Shown here one piece after another: positions 33,477-41,972 of a stretch of DNA of 64,000 nt (its first letter is position 1; every line of letters starts with the position of its first letter). The translations under genes were made by a program, and so were the position numbers. Source of the stretch: Brachybacterium halotolerans (GTDB lineage: Bacteria; Actinomycetota; Actinomycetes; Actinomycetales; Dermabacteraceae); assembly GCF_016623465.1 (NCBI RefSeq), contig NZ_JAEDAJ010000001.1, positions 214,227 to 278,226 of the forward strand. Reading direction: 5' to 3'. The notes beneath the pieces are model-generated. The model saw only the letters and a program-made list of their open reading frames with translations, was not told the origin of the DNA and made no database searches.

Positions 33477-34423
33477 GCGTCGCCGCACCGGCCCCCGAGA
33501 CCCCCTCCCGCCACGAGGGGATCCTCGCCCGCGCCATCGACGTCACCGCCGTCTACGGCGGCGGCGAGAAGGACTTCACCGCCGTGGACGCCGTCTCCCT
33601 CGAGCTGGGGGAGGGGCAGATCCTCGGGCTCGCGGGCGAGTCCGGGTGCGGGAAGACCACGCTGGGCAACTCGCTCGCGATGATCGCGACCCCTCCGCTC
33701 TACGTCCTCGGCGGACGGCTCGAGATCGACGGGCAGGACATCGACCTCACTACAGTTCACGGCGCGGCCGACGTCAAGCGCCAGCGCCCGTACCGCGGCG
33801 GCACCGTCTCGATGCTCCCGCAGGGCGCGATGAACGCCATCAGCCCGACGGTGAGGATCCGCTCCCTCGTGCACGACGTGATGCGCGCGCACGACCACTC
33901 GGTCACCAAGGACCAGGCGCTCGACCTCGCGCGCGACAGGCTGAAGATGCTCGAGCTTCCCGTGCGGGTGCTCGACTCCTACGCCCACCAGCTCTCCGGC
34001 GGTATGAAGCAGCGCGTGATCACCGTGATCTCGACCCTGCTGAACCCGCGCCTGCTGATCGCCGACGAGCCGACCTCCGCGCTCGACGTCTCCAGTCAGC
34101 GCATGCTCGTGGAGATGCTGCTCGCGATGGTCGAGGAGGGCATCATGTCCGGCGTCGTCTTCGTGACGCACGACCTCCCGGTGCTCTCCCAGGTCTCCGA
34201 CAGGCTCGCGATCATGAACGCCGGCAGGATCGTCGAGACCGGGCCGACGGAGCAGCTCGTCCACGACCCGCAGCACCCCTACACGAAGAAGCTGCTCTCC
34301 TCGGTGCTCGACCCCACCGAGGAGACCCGGCAGCGCGGGCAGGCCAGGGCGCGCGGGACGGCGCCGTCGGCCGCTGCGGCCCCGAGCCCCGCGCCGGCCC
34401 CGACCCCTGAGCGAGAGGCGTGA
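33473..34423 (+). CDS. ABC transporter ATP-binding protein, DppD/OppD type
   Basis: The 316-residue ATPase has Walker A GESGCGKTT (about residues 59-67), the signature LSGGMKQRV and Walker B LLIADEPTSALD. The typical oligopeptide/oligosaccharide C-terminal motif follows (HPYTKKLLSSVLDP), then an Ala/Pro tail of about 30 residues. It is translationally coupled to the permease before it and to the second ATPase after it. Confidence 0.93.
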   Translation: MSVAAPAPETPSRHEGILARAIDVTAVYGGGEKDFTAVDAVSLELGEGQILGLAGESGCGKTTLGNSLAMIATPPLYVLGGRLEIDGQDIDLTTVHGAADVKRQRPYRGGTVSMLPQGAMNAISPTVRIRSLVHDVMRAHDHSVTKDQALDLARDRLKMLELPVRVLDSYAHQLSGGMKQRVITVISTLLNPRLLIADEPTSALDVSSQRMLVEMLLAMVEEGIMSGVVFVTHDLPVLSQVSDRLAIMNAGRIVETGPTEQLVHDPQHPYTKKLLSSVLDPTEETRQRGQARARGTAPSAAAAPSPAPAPTPEREA

Positions 34424-35289
34424 GCGCCATGGAGCAGATCACGACGGCCGAGGCTGCCGGCGACCGGACCGATGACATGTTCAGCCACAGCGTGGTGACG
34501 GGTGAGGCCGTGCTGGCCTGCGAGAACGTCACCAAGGAGTTCAGCGTGGCGGGCGGGAAGGTCGTCGCGGTCGATGACGTCTCCCTGCAGTTCCCCGCCG
34601 GCAGCGTGCTCGCGGTGGTGGGGGAGTCCGGGTCGGGCAAATCGACGCTCGCCCGGATGCTGCTGCGGCTGATGCCCGTCACCTCGGGCACGATCACCTT
34701 CCGCGACCAGGACGTCACGCGACTGCACGGCGGTCACCTGCGCGGGTACTGGCGCGAGGTGCAGGCCGTGTTCCAGGACCCGTTCGCCTCCTTCAACCAG
34801 TTCTTCACCGTCGGCTCGCTGCTGCGGCGCAGCCTGCACCTGGCGGAGGTCCCCAAGGACGAGGCCGACGACCTCATCGAGCAGTGCCTGGGCTATGTCG
34901 ACCTCACGCCCGACCAGGCGATGGGCAAGTTCCCGCACCAGCTCTCCGGCGGGCAGCGCCAGCGCGTGATGATCGCCCGCGCGCTGATGATGAAGCCCAC
35001 CGTGCTGCTGGCCGACGAGGCGACGAGCATGCTGGATGCGACCCTGCGCGTGAACGTCCTCAACGTCCTGCACGACCTCAAGCACGACCTCGGGCTCACG
35101 GTCCTGTTCATCACCCACGACATCGGCCAGGCCTGCTACCTCGCGGACCGCGTTGCGGTGATGGAGCACGGCCGGGTCGTCGAGCGCGGCACGACGGAGG
35201 AGGTCATCTTCGACCCCCACGGCGACTACACCAAGCGACTGCTCGCGGACGTCCCCGACCTCAAGGGCAGCCTCAAGCGCAGCGCCTGA
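34420..35289 (+). CDS. ABC transporter ATP-binding protein, DppF/OppF type
   Basis: The 289-residue ATPase has Walker A GESGSGKST (about residues 68-76), the VFQDPFASFNQF Q-loop, signature LSGGQRQRV and Walker B VLLADEATSMLD. In Walker B the usual DEP is DEA. The GTG at 34420 overlaps the previous stop; an ATG at 34429 is an alternative with nearly the same protein. It completes a full importer with its own two ATPases, unlike the sugar importer at 6.8-10 kb. Only a weak hairpin follows. Confidence 0.92.
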   Translation: MSAMEQITTAEAAGDRTDDMFSHSVVTGEAVLACENVTKEFSVAGGKVVAVDDVSLQFPAGSVLAVVGESGSGKSTLARMLLRLMPVTSGTITFRDQDVTRLHGGHLRGYWREVQAVFQDPFASFNQFFTVGSLLRRSLHLAEVPKDEADDLIEQCLGYVDLTPDQAMGKFPHQLSGGQRQRVMIARALMMKPTVLLADEATSMLDATLRVNVLNVLHDLKHDLGLTVLFITHDIGQACYLADRVAVMEHGRVVERGTTEEVIFDPHGDYTKRLLADVPDLKGSLKRSA

Positions 35290-35384
35290 ACAGCGCTCAA
35301 GCGCAGCGACCGGGCGCAGCGCCCGAGCAAGGCACGCGGGCGCGGACGGACGCACCGGGCGTGCCTCGCCTCACCGCACGCCGA

Positions 35385-35390
35385 TAGGCT
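35385..35390 (+). promoter_or_regulatory. candidate -10 for the SHOCT-GNAT-cap group
   Basis: TAGGCT lies 48 nt before the SHOCT-domain gene in the 150-nt gap after the importer operon. It matches other TAGGCT -10 elements in this window; no -35 is clear. Confidence 0.35.
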
Positions 35391-35438
35391 GGGGTGGACG
35401 CCCTCGGCGGGCGTCGACCCGGGGAGAGGAGTCGCACC

Positions 35439-35744
35439 GTGGGCGCGATCAAGCCATGGCATGTCATCGTCCTCGTCGTCTTCGTGATCCTGCCCCTGCT
35501 GGTGATCGCGGCGGTCGTCGCCCTCGTCCTCGTCCTGATGAGGCGTTCCCGCTCCGCGCCGTCGGCCGCGCCGCAGGATTCGTGGTCGCCCCCGCGGCAG
35601 GGGAGTCCGGCCCCCGCGCCCGGTGCTGCGTCGGAGGACCCCCGGGCGATCCTCGATCGGCGCCTCGCGCTCGGGGAGATCGGCCCCGAGGAGCACGCGC
35701 GACTCCGTCGGATCCTCGACGCCGAGAACGGAAGGAATCCATGA
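35439..35744 (+). CDS. single-pass membrane protein with C-terminal SHOCT domain
   Basis: The 101-residue protein has a membrane segment at about residues 9-33 (VIVLVVFVILPLLVIAAVVA). A Ser/Pro/Ala-rich linker follows, then a short C-terminal DPRAILDRRLALGEIGPEEH, the SHOCT motif often used for oligomerisation. GTG at 35439 has GGAGAGGA upstream. Its stop overlaps the GNAT start by four bases. Function is unknown. Confidence 0.75.
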   Translation: MGAIKPWHVIVLVVFVILPLLVIAAVVALVLVLMRRSRSAPSAAPQDSWSPPRQGSPAPAPGAASEDPRAILDRRLALGEIGPEEHARLRRILDAENGRNP

Positions 35745-36724
35745 CCGCGACCTCCGAGATCGATCACCTGACCTGGGACACACTGCGCCTCGAGGACGTC
35801 GAGCAGCTGCGCTCGCTGATGAACGCCATCGGCGAGGCCGACGGCACCGGCGAGACCATCTCCCTCGCGTCGACGCGCGAGTTCCTCGGGACGCCGGGCA
35901 CGGATCTCGACCGCGAGTCGATCGCGGTGCGCGAGGGCGACCGCCTGATCGCCTACGGCTGCGTCGACGTCGCCGCGCAGCCCGATCGCGAGGGGCGTGC
36001 GCGCTGCCGTCTGCCGGGAGGAGTGCACCCGTCCCGCCGCGGCCGGGGGATCGGTGGCCGGATCCTCGACGCCCAGCAGGAGATCGCCGAGAGCCTCGCG
36101 GCGGCCGAGCACCCCGGCCGGGCCGGTCACATGCACGTCGGCGGAGGGCTCGAGGGCGCGGACGTGCGCCCGCTGCTCACCGCGCGCGGCTTCGCACCCG
36201 TGCGCTCCTTCCTGGAGATGCTGCGCGAGCTGCCGGGGGAGCAGGTGGCCCCCTCGCCGTCGATCGCGGGCGTCGATCTGCGCACTCCCGGTGACGCGGA
36301 CGCCGAGCCCGTGCACGCCGCGCACGTGGCCGCCTTCGCCGACCATTGGGGCTCGGCGCCCTCGTCCCCGGAGCGCTGGGCGCACATGTGGAGCGCCTCG
36401 ACCCGTCGTCCCGAGTTCTCCTCGATCGCGATGGACGGAGAGGGGCGCGTCCTCGCCTACGTGATGACCGACGTGTGGGAGGACCGCCGTCTCTACATCG
36501 CGCTGGTCGGCACCCGGCCCGAGGCCCGCGGACGGGGGATCGGCACCGCCGTGCTCACCCGCACCCTGCGCCTCGCGGCGGCGTCGGGGGAGTTCGACGA
36601 CGTCCAGCTCGAGGTCGACGGCGCGAGCCTCACCGGGGCAGGGCGGCTCTACGAGCGTCTCGGCTTCACTCGGGACAAAGAATTTACGCTGTACAGTAAA
36701 GATCTGCAGAAAGAGGCTGTGTAG
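35741..36724 (+). CDS. tandem GNAT-domain N-acetyltransferase
   Basis: The 327-residue protein has two GNAT folds. The first contains GGVHPSRRGRGIGGRILDAQQ (about residues 91-111) and the second ALVGTRPEARGRGIGTAVLTRTLRLA with LYERLGFTRDKE at the end; each has the RxxGxG/A acetyl-CoA loop. This double layout is that of mycothiol synthase and of a broader actinobacterial family; the similarity is not enough to call MshD. ATG at 35741 overlaps the SHOCT stop and follows GAAGGAA. The very end of the gene is unusually AT-rich and carries an inverted repeat. Confidence 0.85.
   Translation: MTATSEIDHLTWDTLRLEDVEQLRSLMNAIGEADGTGETISLASTREFLGTPGTDLDRESIAVREGDRLIAYGCVDVAAQPDREGRARCRLPGGVHPSRRGRGIGGRILDAQQEIAESLAAAEHPGRAGHMHVGGGLEGADVRPLLTARGFAPVRSFLEMLRELPGEQVAPSPSIAGVDLRTPGDADAEPVHAAHVAAFADHWGSAPSSPERWAHMWSASTRRPEFSSIAMDGEGRVLAYVMTDVWEDRRLYIALVGTRPEARGRGIGTAVLTRTLRLAAASGEFDDVQLEVDGASLTGAGRLYERLGFTRDKEFTLYSKDLQKEAV
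36683..36700. promoter_or_regulatory. AT-rich inverted repeat before the cap-domain gene
   Basis: TTTAC (36683-36687) and GTAAA (36696-36700) are inverted arms around GCTGTACA. They sit in the last codons of the GNAT gene, 25 nt before the next start. The local AT content is far above the surroundings, as for a promoter or operator; TACAGT inside it fits a -10 pattern. Confidence 0.4.
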
Positions 36725-37318
36725 ATGGCGATCATCCACAGGGCGCAGCTGACGCCCTCGAAGACCGAGATCCTGCACGACCTGCTGGCCTCCCGCGGCT
36801 GGCTCGAGGGCGAGGACCTCACGGTGATCGGGGCCTACCGATTCGATGATCCCGCAGGCCAGGTGGGTATCGAGTGCCATCTGGTGCGCACGGGGGAGAC
36901 GGTCTACCACCTGCCGCTCACGTACCGCTCCGCGCCGATCGAAGCCCTCGACGGCGATGACGAGTCCGCCGAGCCGGTCGCGACCATGGAGCACTCGGTG
37001 CTCGGCACGCGCTTCGTCTTCGACGCCCTCGACGACGAGGTCGCGCTCGACGCGTTCTGGCGCGCGCTGTGCGGCGAGCAGCAGCAGACGGAGCTCGATG
37101 TGTACGACGGCGACCGGCTCGTGGAGCATCGCGCCCAGTCCGTCGATCTGCGACTGGAGATCGATGCGGGCGCGCAGGCGCCGCGGCTCGGGCAGCTTGA
37201 GGACGACGGTGCGTCGTTCACGATCGCGCAGAGCATCGGCGGGCTCGACGGCGTCGTCCGTCTGGTCGCCGACTGGGGAGAGGGCAGCGGGGTGATCGCC
37301 GCGTACGACGGGGACTGA
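36725..37318 (+). CDS. stand-alone maltokinase N-terminal cap-like domain protein
   Basis: The 197-residue protein matches the N-terminal cap of maltokinase. It starts MAIIHRAQLTPSKTEILHDL, has VIGAYRFDDPAGQVGIECHL, and VYHLPLTYRSAPIEALDG, a strongly conserved core. The kinase domain is absent, so it cannot phosphorylate maltose by itself. Stand-alone cap proteins occur in many actinobacteria with unknown function. The ATG lies directly after the GNAT stop. Confidence 0.75.
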   Translation: MAIIHRAQLTPSKTEILHDLLASRGWLEGEDLTVIGAYRFDDPAGQVGIECHLVRTGETVYHLPLTYRSAPIEALDGDDESAEPVATMEHSVLGTRFVFDALDDEVALDAFWRALCGEQQQTELDVYDGDRLVEHRAQSVDLRLEIDAGAQAPRLGQLEDDGASFTIAQSIGGLDGVVRLVADWGEGSGVIAAYDGD

Positions 37319-37347
37319 GCAGCGAAGGTCCGTCGCGCCTCTTCCGG

Positions 37348-37403
37348 TATACTTTACATAACGTGCATTATCGGCGTTCCGCACGGTGCTCGCCACGTAG
37401 GCT
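37348..37403 (+). promoter_or_regulatory. AT-rich promoter region upstream of the endonuclease/phosphatase gene
   Basis: TATACT (37348-37353) in an AT-rich island and a TAGGCT at 37398-37403 are both possible -10 elements for the gene starting at 37498. A 16-bp imperfect direct repeat (37433-37448 and 37463-37478, 14 of 16 identical) occupies the leader. Confidence 0.4.
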
Positions 37404-37497
37404 CTGCCGCACGCCCGCGCATGGGAACCCACCGCAGAACCCTCAGACGCAGACCCCGCACACTCAGAACCCGCAGACCTCGACGAGGAGACTCCGC

Positions 37498-38313
37498 ATG
37501 CTGTTCGGCCCGGCCGACCCGAAGCACCTGCACCTGATGTCCTTCAACATCCGCATGGCGTCCGACGACACGCGACCGGGCGACAGCGACCACTGGCCGG
37601 ACCGTGCGCCGCTGCTGGACGCCCTGCTGCGCACCGAGCAGCCCACGCTCCTGGGCGTCCAGGAAGGGACATTCCCCCAGCTGCCCGTGATCCAGCGCGC
37701 GCTGCCCGCCCATCGGATGGTCGGCTCCGGACGCGAGGGCGGGAGCGCCGGCGAGCACGCGGCGATCTTCTTCGATGCCGAGCGCCTGCACCTCGAGGCC
37801 TGGGACCAGCTGTGGCTCTCGGACACGCCGCGGCTCGTCGGCTCGCGCACCTGGGGCAACCAGGTCACTCGGATCCTCACCTGGGCGCGCTTCCGCGATG
37901 CCAACACAGGAACCGTGTTCGTGCACGTCAACACGCATTTCGACCATGAGGTGGAGGAGGCGCGCGTACGGAGCGCGGGGCTCCTCGCGGGCCTCGTGAC
38001 GAGCCCGGAGCTCGCCGAGCTGCCGATCCTGGTGACGGGGGACTTCAACTCCCCTGCGCTCTCCCCTGCCTGGCAGGCGCTCGTCGCCCGGGGCCCGCTC
38101 GTCGACCTCTGGGAGTCCGCCGACCGCCGGGCCACGCCCGCCTGGGGATCCTTCCCCGACTACGGGCCTCCGGTCGAGGGCGCCGAGCGCATCGACTGGA
38201 TGCTCGCCTCCCCGGATGTCCACGCGGAGAAGATCGGCATCGGCGCGGTCCCCGCCGGGCGCCCCGCGCCCTCGGACCATGCGCCCCTGCACGCACTGAT
38301 CCGTCTGGGCTGA
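37498..38313 (+). CDS. endonuclease/exonuclease/phosphatase-family hydrolase
   Basis: The 271-residue metal-dependent phosphoesterase has the EEP motifs in order: LMSFNIRMAS, LLGVQEG, VHVNTHFDH, ILVTGDFNS, and RPAPSDHAPL at the end. These supply the Asn, Glu, His, Asp-x-Asn and Asp-His active site. Substrates of the family range from nucleic acids to phospholipids; no signal peptide is seen, so it is intracellular. The ATG has GACGAGGAG upstream. A longer in-frame start at 37363 would add a Gln/Pro/Thr-rich tail translated from the leader repeat and is not preferred. Confidence 0.87.
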   Translation: MLFGPADPKHLHLMSFNIRMASDDTRPGDSDHWPDRAPLLDALLRTEQPTLLGVQEGTFPQLPVIQRALPAHRMVGSGREGGSAGEHAAIFFDAERLHLEAWDQLWLSDTPRLVGSRTWGNQVTRILTWARFRDANTGTVFVHVNTHFDHEVEEARVRSAGLLAGLVTSPELAELPILVTGDFNSPALSPAWQALVARGPLVDLWESADRRATPAWGSFPDYGPPVEGAERIDWMLASPDVHAEKIGIGAVPAGRPAPSDHAPLHALIRLG

Positions 38314-38377
38314 GCCTCGCGGCGGCCCGGGCGGATCAGGGTCGGACGCCCGTCGGGCGCCCAGAGCGGCGATCGAA

Positions 38378-39211
38378 TCAGATCCCGCGCGGCGCGTAGT
38401 CCTTGTCGGAGACGAACGAGGTGAACGCGCTCTCAGAGCCCTGGAAGACGCTCGAGTCGCCCGCGAAGGGCGCGGAGTCGGAGAACTGCCACATGTCCCA
38501 GTCCCACCAGCGTCCGGGCAGGTTCGTCGGCTTCTTCGAGCTGTAGTACGCGATCTGCATCGGCGTGTGCGCGGGCGCGAAGTCCCCGACGTACTTGTCC
38601 CACCAGTTGGCGTTGGTGTAGATCATCGGCCGACGGCCCACGGCGCTCCTGTACGCCGAGATGAAGCCGGAGATCCACGTCTGCAGCTCCTTCTGGCTGA
38701 GCCCGAAGTTCGCGGGCACGCCGGAGACGGACTCGAGATCGAGCATGCCGGGCAGCGTCCGACCATCGGCCGACCAGCCTCCCCCGCCGTTCAGGAAGGC
38801 GTCGACCTGCTTCTCCGGACCGCCGGAGTCGGGGCGCGCGAAGTGGTAGGCGCCGCGGATGATCCCGGCCTTCGTCGCCGAGCTGTACTGCTGGCTGAAG
38901 GTGCTCGAGTGCCAGGTGTTGCCCTCGGTCGCCTTGATGAAGGCGTAGCGGGAGCCCTTGGACATCTGCGCCTTCCAGTCGACGCTGCCCTGGTAGGTGG
39001 AGACGTCCTGGCCGGGAATGCCGGCGGGGATCGAGGCGGCGAGCGCCGGGGCGGTCGCGAGTCCGCCGACGGTCAGCGCGGAGACGCCGACCGCTCCCCC
39101 GCGCAGCAGGGCGCGGCGGGAGGCGGGGTGTCGGGAGTCGGAGGACGGGAGGGAACGGGAGGGGCCTGTGGCGCCGGCGGCACGCGCGTGCCGGGGAAGG
39201 TAGCGGGTCAC
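38378..39211 (-). CDS. secreted glycoside hydrolase family 25 lysozyme
   Basis: The 277-residue muramidase has a Tat-type signal (SRRALLRGGAVGVSALTVGG, ending APALAA). The GH25 barrel begins GQDVSTYQGSVDWKAQM and includes YAFIKATEGN, GAYHFARP and GMLDLESVSG, with the expected catalytic Asp/Glu pair, and ends DWDMWQFSDSAP. It cuts peptidoglycan between MurNAc and GlcNAc outside the cell, for remodelling or against other bacteria. GTG at 39211 follows AGGAG by 8 nt and is chosen because the longer frame would overlap the CPBP gene. Confidence 0.9.
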   Translation of the reverse strand: MTRYLPRHARAAGATGPSRSLPSSDSRHPASRRALLRGGAVGVSALTVGGLATAPALAASIPAGIPGQDVSTYQGSVDWKAQMSKGSRYAFIKATEGNTWHSSTFSQQYSSATKAGIIRGAYHFARPDSGGPEKQVDAFLNGGGGWSADGRTLPGMLDLESVSGVPANFGLSQKELQTWISGFISAYRSAVGRRPMIYTNANWWDKYVGDFAPAHTPMQIAYYSSKKPTNLPGRWWDWDMWQFSDSAPFAGDSSVFQGSESAFTSFVSDKDYAPRGI

Positions 39212-39356
39212 GGGGATGCTCCTGTGGTGGGGGAAGTCGCGACTGCGGAGCGAGCCGCGCCCGGCCACCGTAGCGGCCATGGAGGCCCAGGTCACTCCCC
39301 TGGCGCCCGTGTCGCCGGATTCGCCGGAACCTCGGGACGACGATCCGGCGTCGTCC

Positions 39357-40379
39357 TCACGCGCTCGTCGCGGGCTGTTCGCCCTCTCGTCCACGCAGTT
39401 CACGCCGCGTGCGACGACGGCCGAGCACCGCGAGGACCGCGACCACGAGGAGGTCGAGCCCCAGTATCCCGAGCACCCAGGGTCCGCCGGCGCCGCCCTC
39501 TGCGGAGCGGTCGATGACGATCCCGCCGTCGCCGACCGTGAGCGCTGCGAAGAGCATGAACACCATGTTGTTGCCGACGTGGAAGGCGATGGAGGCCTCG
39601 ATGCCTCCCGTGGCGATCGCCAGCAGCGCCCCGCACAGCCCGAAGCCTGTGTAGTAGAGCGCGAGCCAGGGATCGGTGGCGCCGTGGACCAGGCCGAACA
39701 GCACGGTCGAGAGCGCGGTGCCCAGGATGATCGCCCCCAGCGGGCGCCGTCGGATCCAGGAGCCCAGCAGCGGGAGCAGGGTTCCCCGGAACATGACCTC
39801 CTCGCCCGCCGCCTGCAGCGGTGTGGTGAGCAGGGCGATGAGCACGAGCGGCAGGGTCGAGGCTCCGATCTGCACGGTGCCCGCGGCGCGCAGGTCCGGG
39901 CTCGCGAGGAGGGCGGCGCCCAGGGCGAGCGCGATCACGAGAAGCACGATCAGCGCGCTGCGCAGCACTCGGCCCCATGAGAAGGGGCGCGAGACGGTCA
40001 GGGCCGCGCGCCACGGCACGCCCGCGATCCAGCGCAGGGCGAGCAGCGAGACGGGGATCAGCAGTGCGAGGCAGAGGTTGGTCAGCAGCATCAGGGAGGG
40101 GGACAGTCCCAGCCCCGTCGGCGCCGTGCCCTGCAGTGCCATCGTCCCGATCGCCCAGAGGATGCCCGCGACGATCTGCGTGGAGAACATGATGACCACG
40201 AGAACGACCAGCACGGCGATCGGTGCCCACCAGCGCGTCCGGACGTGCGCCCCGAACGGCCGCTCCGGGATCACCGAGCCCCGAGGCGGCGCCTGGGGTG
40301 CGGGCGGGGTCTGCCCGGCCGATGGGGCGGGTGCTCGGTCTGTCGGAGGAAGGGTGTGCGGTGCATCGGAGGAGGTCAT
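39357..40379 (-). CDS. CPBP-family intramembrane glutamic protease
   Basis: The 340-residue protein has a Pro-rich cytoplasmic N-terminus of about 60 residues and eight predicted membrane helices. The CPBP/Abi motifs are EEVMFRG (Glu193-Glu194), FGLVHG and HVGNN. The family includes CAAX prenyl proteases and bacterial proteases tied to bacteriocin immunity or regulated proteolysis; the substrate here is unknown. GGTGGAG precedes the ATG. The Arg-rich C-terminal tail is cytoplasmic. Confidence 0.87.
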   Translation of the reverse strand: MTSSDAPHTLPPTDRAPAPSAGQTPPAPQAPPRGSVIPERPFGAHVRTRWWAPIAVLVVLVVIMFSTQIVAGILWAIGTMALQGTAPTGLGLSPSLMLLTNLCLALLIPVSLLALRWIAGVPWRAALTVSRPFSWGRVLRSALIVLLVIALALGAALLASPDLRAAGTVQIGASTLPLVLIALLTTPLQAAGEEVMFRGTLLPLLGSWIRRRPLGAIILGTALSTVLFGLVHGATDPWLALYYTGFGLCGALLAIATGGIEASIAFHVGNNMVFMLFAALTVGDGGIVIDRSAEGGAGGPWVLGILGLDLLVVAVLAVLGRRRTRRELRGREGEQPATSA

Positions 40380-40506
40380 GGCTCCACCCTTCCGGAGCTC
40401 GTCCCCTCCGGCATCCGCCTCTCGGCCAGGCGCCGTCGACCGATCGTGACCCGTGCCGGGGTCCGTCCGCGACTTTCGTCGCACGGCGCCGGGTCCGAGG
40501 CGCGCC

Positions 40507-41910
40507 TCAGCTGGTCTGCTCGCGCCCGCTCCCCCGTCCCGCGATCACGAAGCACGTCACGGAGATCAGGGAGCCGATGACCATCACGATCGCCATCGGC
40601 AGCGAGGACTCGGTGCCGCCCAGGCCCACGAGGGGCGCGGCGAGGGAGGCTGCGATCGAGAAGCCCAGGCCCAGCATCGCCGAGCCCGTGCCGGCGACCT
40701 CGAGGGCGGCGCGCGAGGCGAGGGCGCCGCCGTTGCCGAAGATCATGCCCTGAGGGGCGACGGTGAGGAAGAAGGCGGGCAGCACGATCCATGCGGGCGT
40801 GTCGAGGAAGAGGCTGCCGATGAGCAGGGCGAAGGACGCGCACACGACCACGCTCAGCCCGATCCGGATCAGCGGGCGCGGATGGATGCTGCGGGTCAGG
40901 CGTGCCGAGAGGAAGGACATGGCCATCATCCCCATCGAGTTGATCGCGAAGCTCACCGAGTACGCGGACGAGGAGAAGCCCAGCATGTTCTGCACGACGA
41001 ACGAGGAGGCCGACACGTAGGCCATGAGCGCGAAGGCCGAGAAGGCGTTGACGAGCATGTAGGCGACGAACTGACGGCGTCTCAGCAGCATCGCGCAGTT
41101 GCGGGCGAAGGTGCGCAGTCCCCCGCTGTGGCGCCGCGAGGCCGGGAGCGACTCGGGGATCAGCAGCAGCGTGCCCACGAGCGAGAGCAGCGACATCGCG
41201 GCGATCCCCCAGAACACCTCGCGCCACTGCCCGAAGAGCAGGATGATCCCGCCCAGCAGCGGCGCGACGATCGGGGCGATGCCGCCCACGCCCTGCATGA
41301 TGTTCATGACCCGGAACAGCTCCGGCCCGTCGGTGAGGTCGATGAGGACCGCGCGCCCGAGCACCATGCCGAAGCCGCCCCCGAAGCCCTGGAGCACCCG
41401 GAAGGCCAGCAGCACGCCGACGTTCGGGGCGAGGGCGCAGACGATCGAGGCCGTCAGGCACAGGGAGATGCCGAGGAGAAGCGGGATCCGTCGCCCCACG
41501 CGGTCCGAGAGCGGGCCGGCGATGATCTGACCGCTCGCCGTGCCCAGGAAGAACGCGGTGATCGTGAGCTGCATGCGCGAGGCCGTCGTCCCCAGGTCGC
41601 CCGTGACCTCGGGGAAGGCGGGGATGTACATGTCGGTCGCGAGGGGGCCGATGGCGCTCAGCGTGGTGAGCACGAGGATCACGAGCGCGGTGACGCGCCC
41701 GCGGGTCCCGGCGAGCTCCTCGGAGCTGGGCAGGTGGGCGAGCTCGCGGTCCGCCGCGTCCTCGAGGACGGGGATGCCGGAGGTGATGGTGGGGACCGCG
41801 CCGGTGATGGTCGGCACGTCGCCGGTGAGCGTGGGCAGTCCGCCGGTGGCGGTGCACGTGTATTCGGGGTCGCCGGGGCGCGAGGACACGGAGGGCCTTT
41901 CGAAGGGCAT
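40507..41910 (-). CDS. MFS exporter, Bcr/CflA (DHA1) type
   Basis: The 467-residue protein has 12 predicted membrane helices and Bcr/CflA features: SAIGPLATDMYIPAFPEV in helix 1, GQIIAGPLSDRVGRRIPLLLG (motif A) and a motif C-like region. The first 65 residues are unusual: a hydrophilic stretch with four imperfect repeats around TITG-x-VPT. Drug or small-molecule export is expected from the family. A perfect 12-bp palindrome lies 38 nt upstream of the start, suggesting its own control separate from the next MFS gene 62 nt away. Confidence 0.87.
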   Translation of the reverse strand: MPFERPSVSSRPGDPEYTCTATGGLPTLTGDVPTITGAVPTITSGIPVLEDAADRELAHLPSSEELAGTRGRVTALVILVLTTLSAIGPLATDMYIPAFPEVTGDLGTTASRMQLTITAFFLGTASGQIIAGPLSDRVGRRIPLLLGISLCLTASIVCALAPNVGVLLAFRVLQGFGGGFGMVLGRAVLIDLTDGPELFRVMNIMQGVGGIAPIVAPLLGGIILLFGQWREVFWGIAAMSLLSLVGTLLLIPESLPASRRHSGGLRTFARNCAMLLRRRQFVAYMLVNAFSAFALMAYVSASSFVVQNMLGFSSSAYSVSFAINSMGMMAMSFLSARLTRSIHPRPLIRIGLSVVVCASFALLIGSLFLDTPAWIVLPAFFLTVAPQGMIFGNGGALASRAALEVAGTGSAMLGLGFSIAASLAAPLVGLGGTESSLPMAIVMVIGSLISVTCFVIAGRGSGREQTS

Positions 41911-41947
41911 GAGGAGGCGGGGAGGGGAAGGAGTCTGCGACCGCACA

Positions 41948-41959
41948 TCCCACGTGGGA
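41948..41959. promoter_or_regulatory. 12-bp palindrome between MFS genes
   Basis: TCCCACGTGGGA is a perfect palindrome in the 62-nt gap between two co-directional transporter genes. It is placed where a repressor could control the downstream MFS gene. The cognate regulator is unknown. Confidence 0.45.
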
Positions 41960-41972
41960 GTGTCCGAGAAGC

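Noticed and set aside
39212-39403. Longer start for the GH25 lysozyme
   Set aside because: It would overlap the 3' end of the CPBP gene. GTG at 39211 has a good ribosome site and begins just before the signal peptide.
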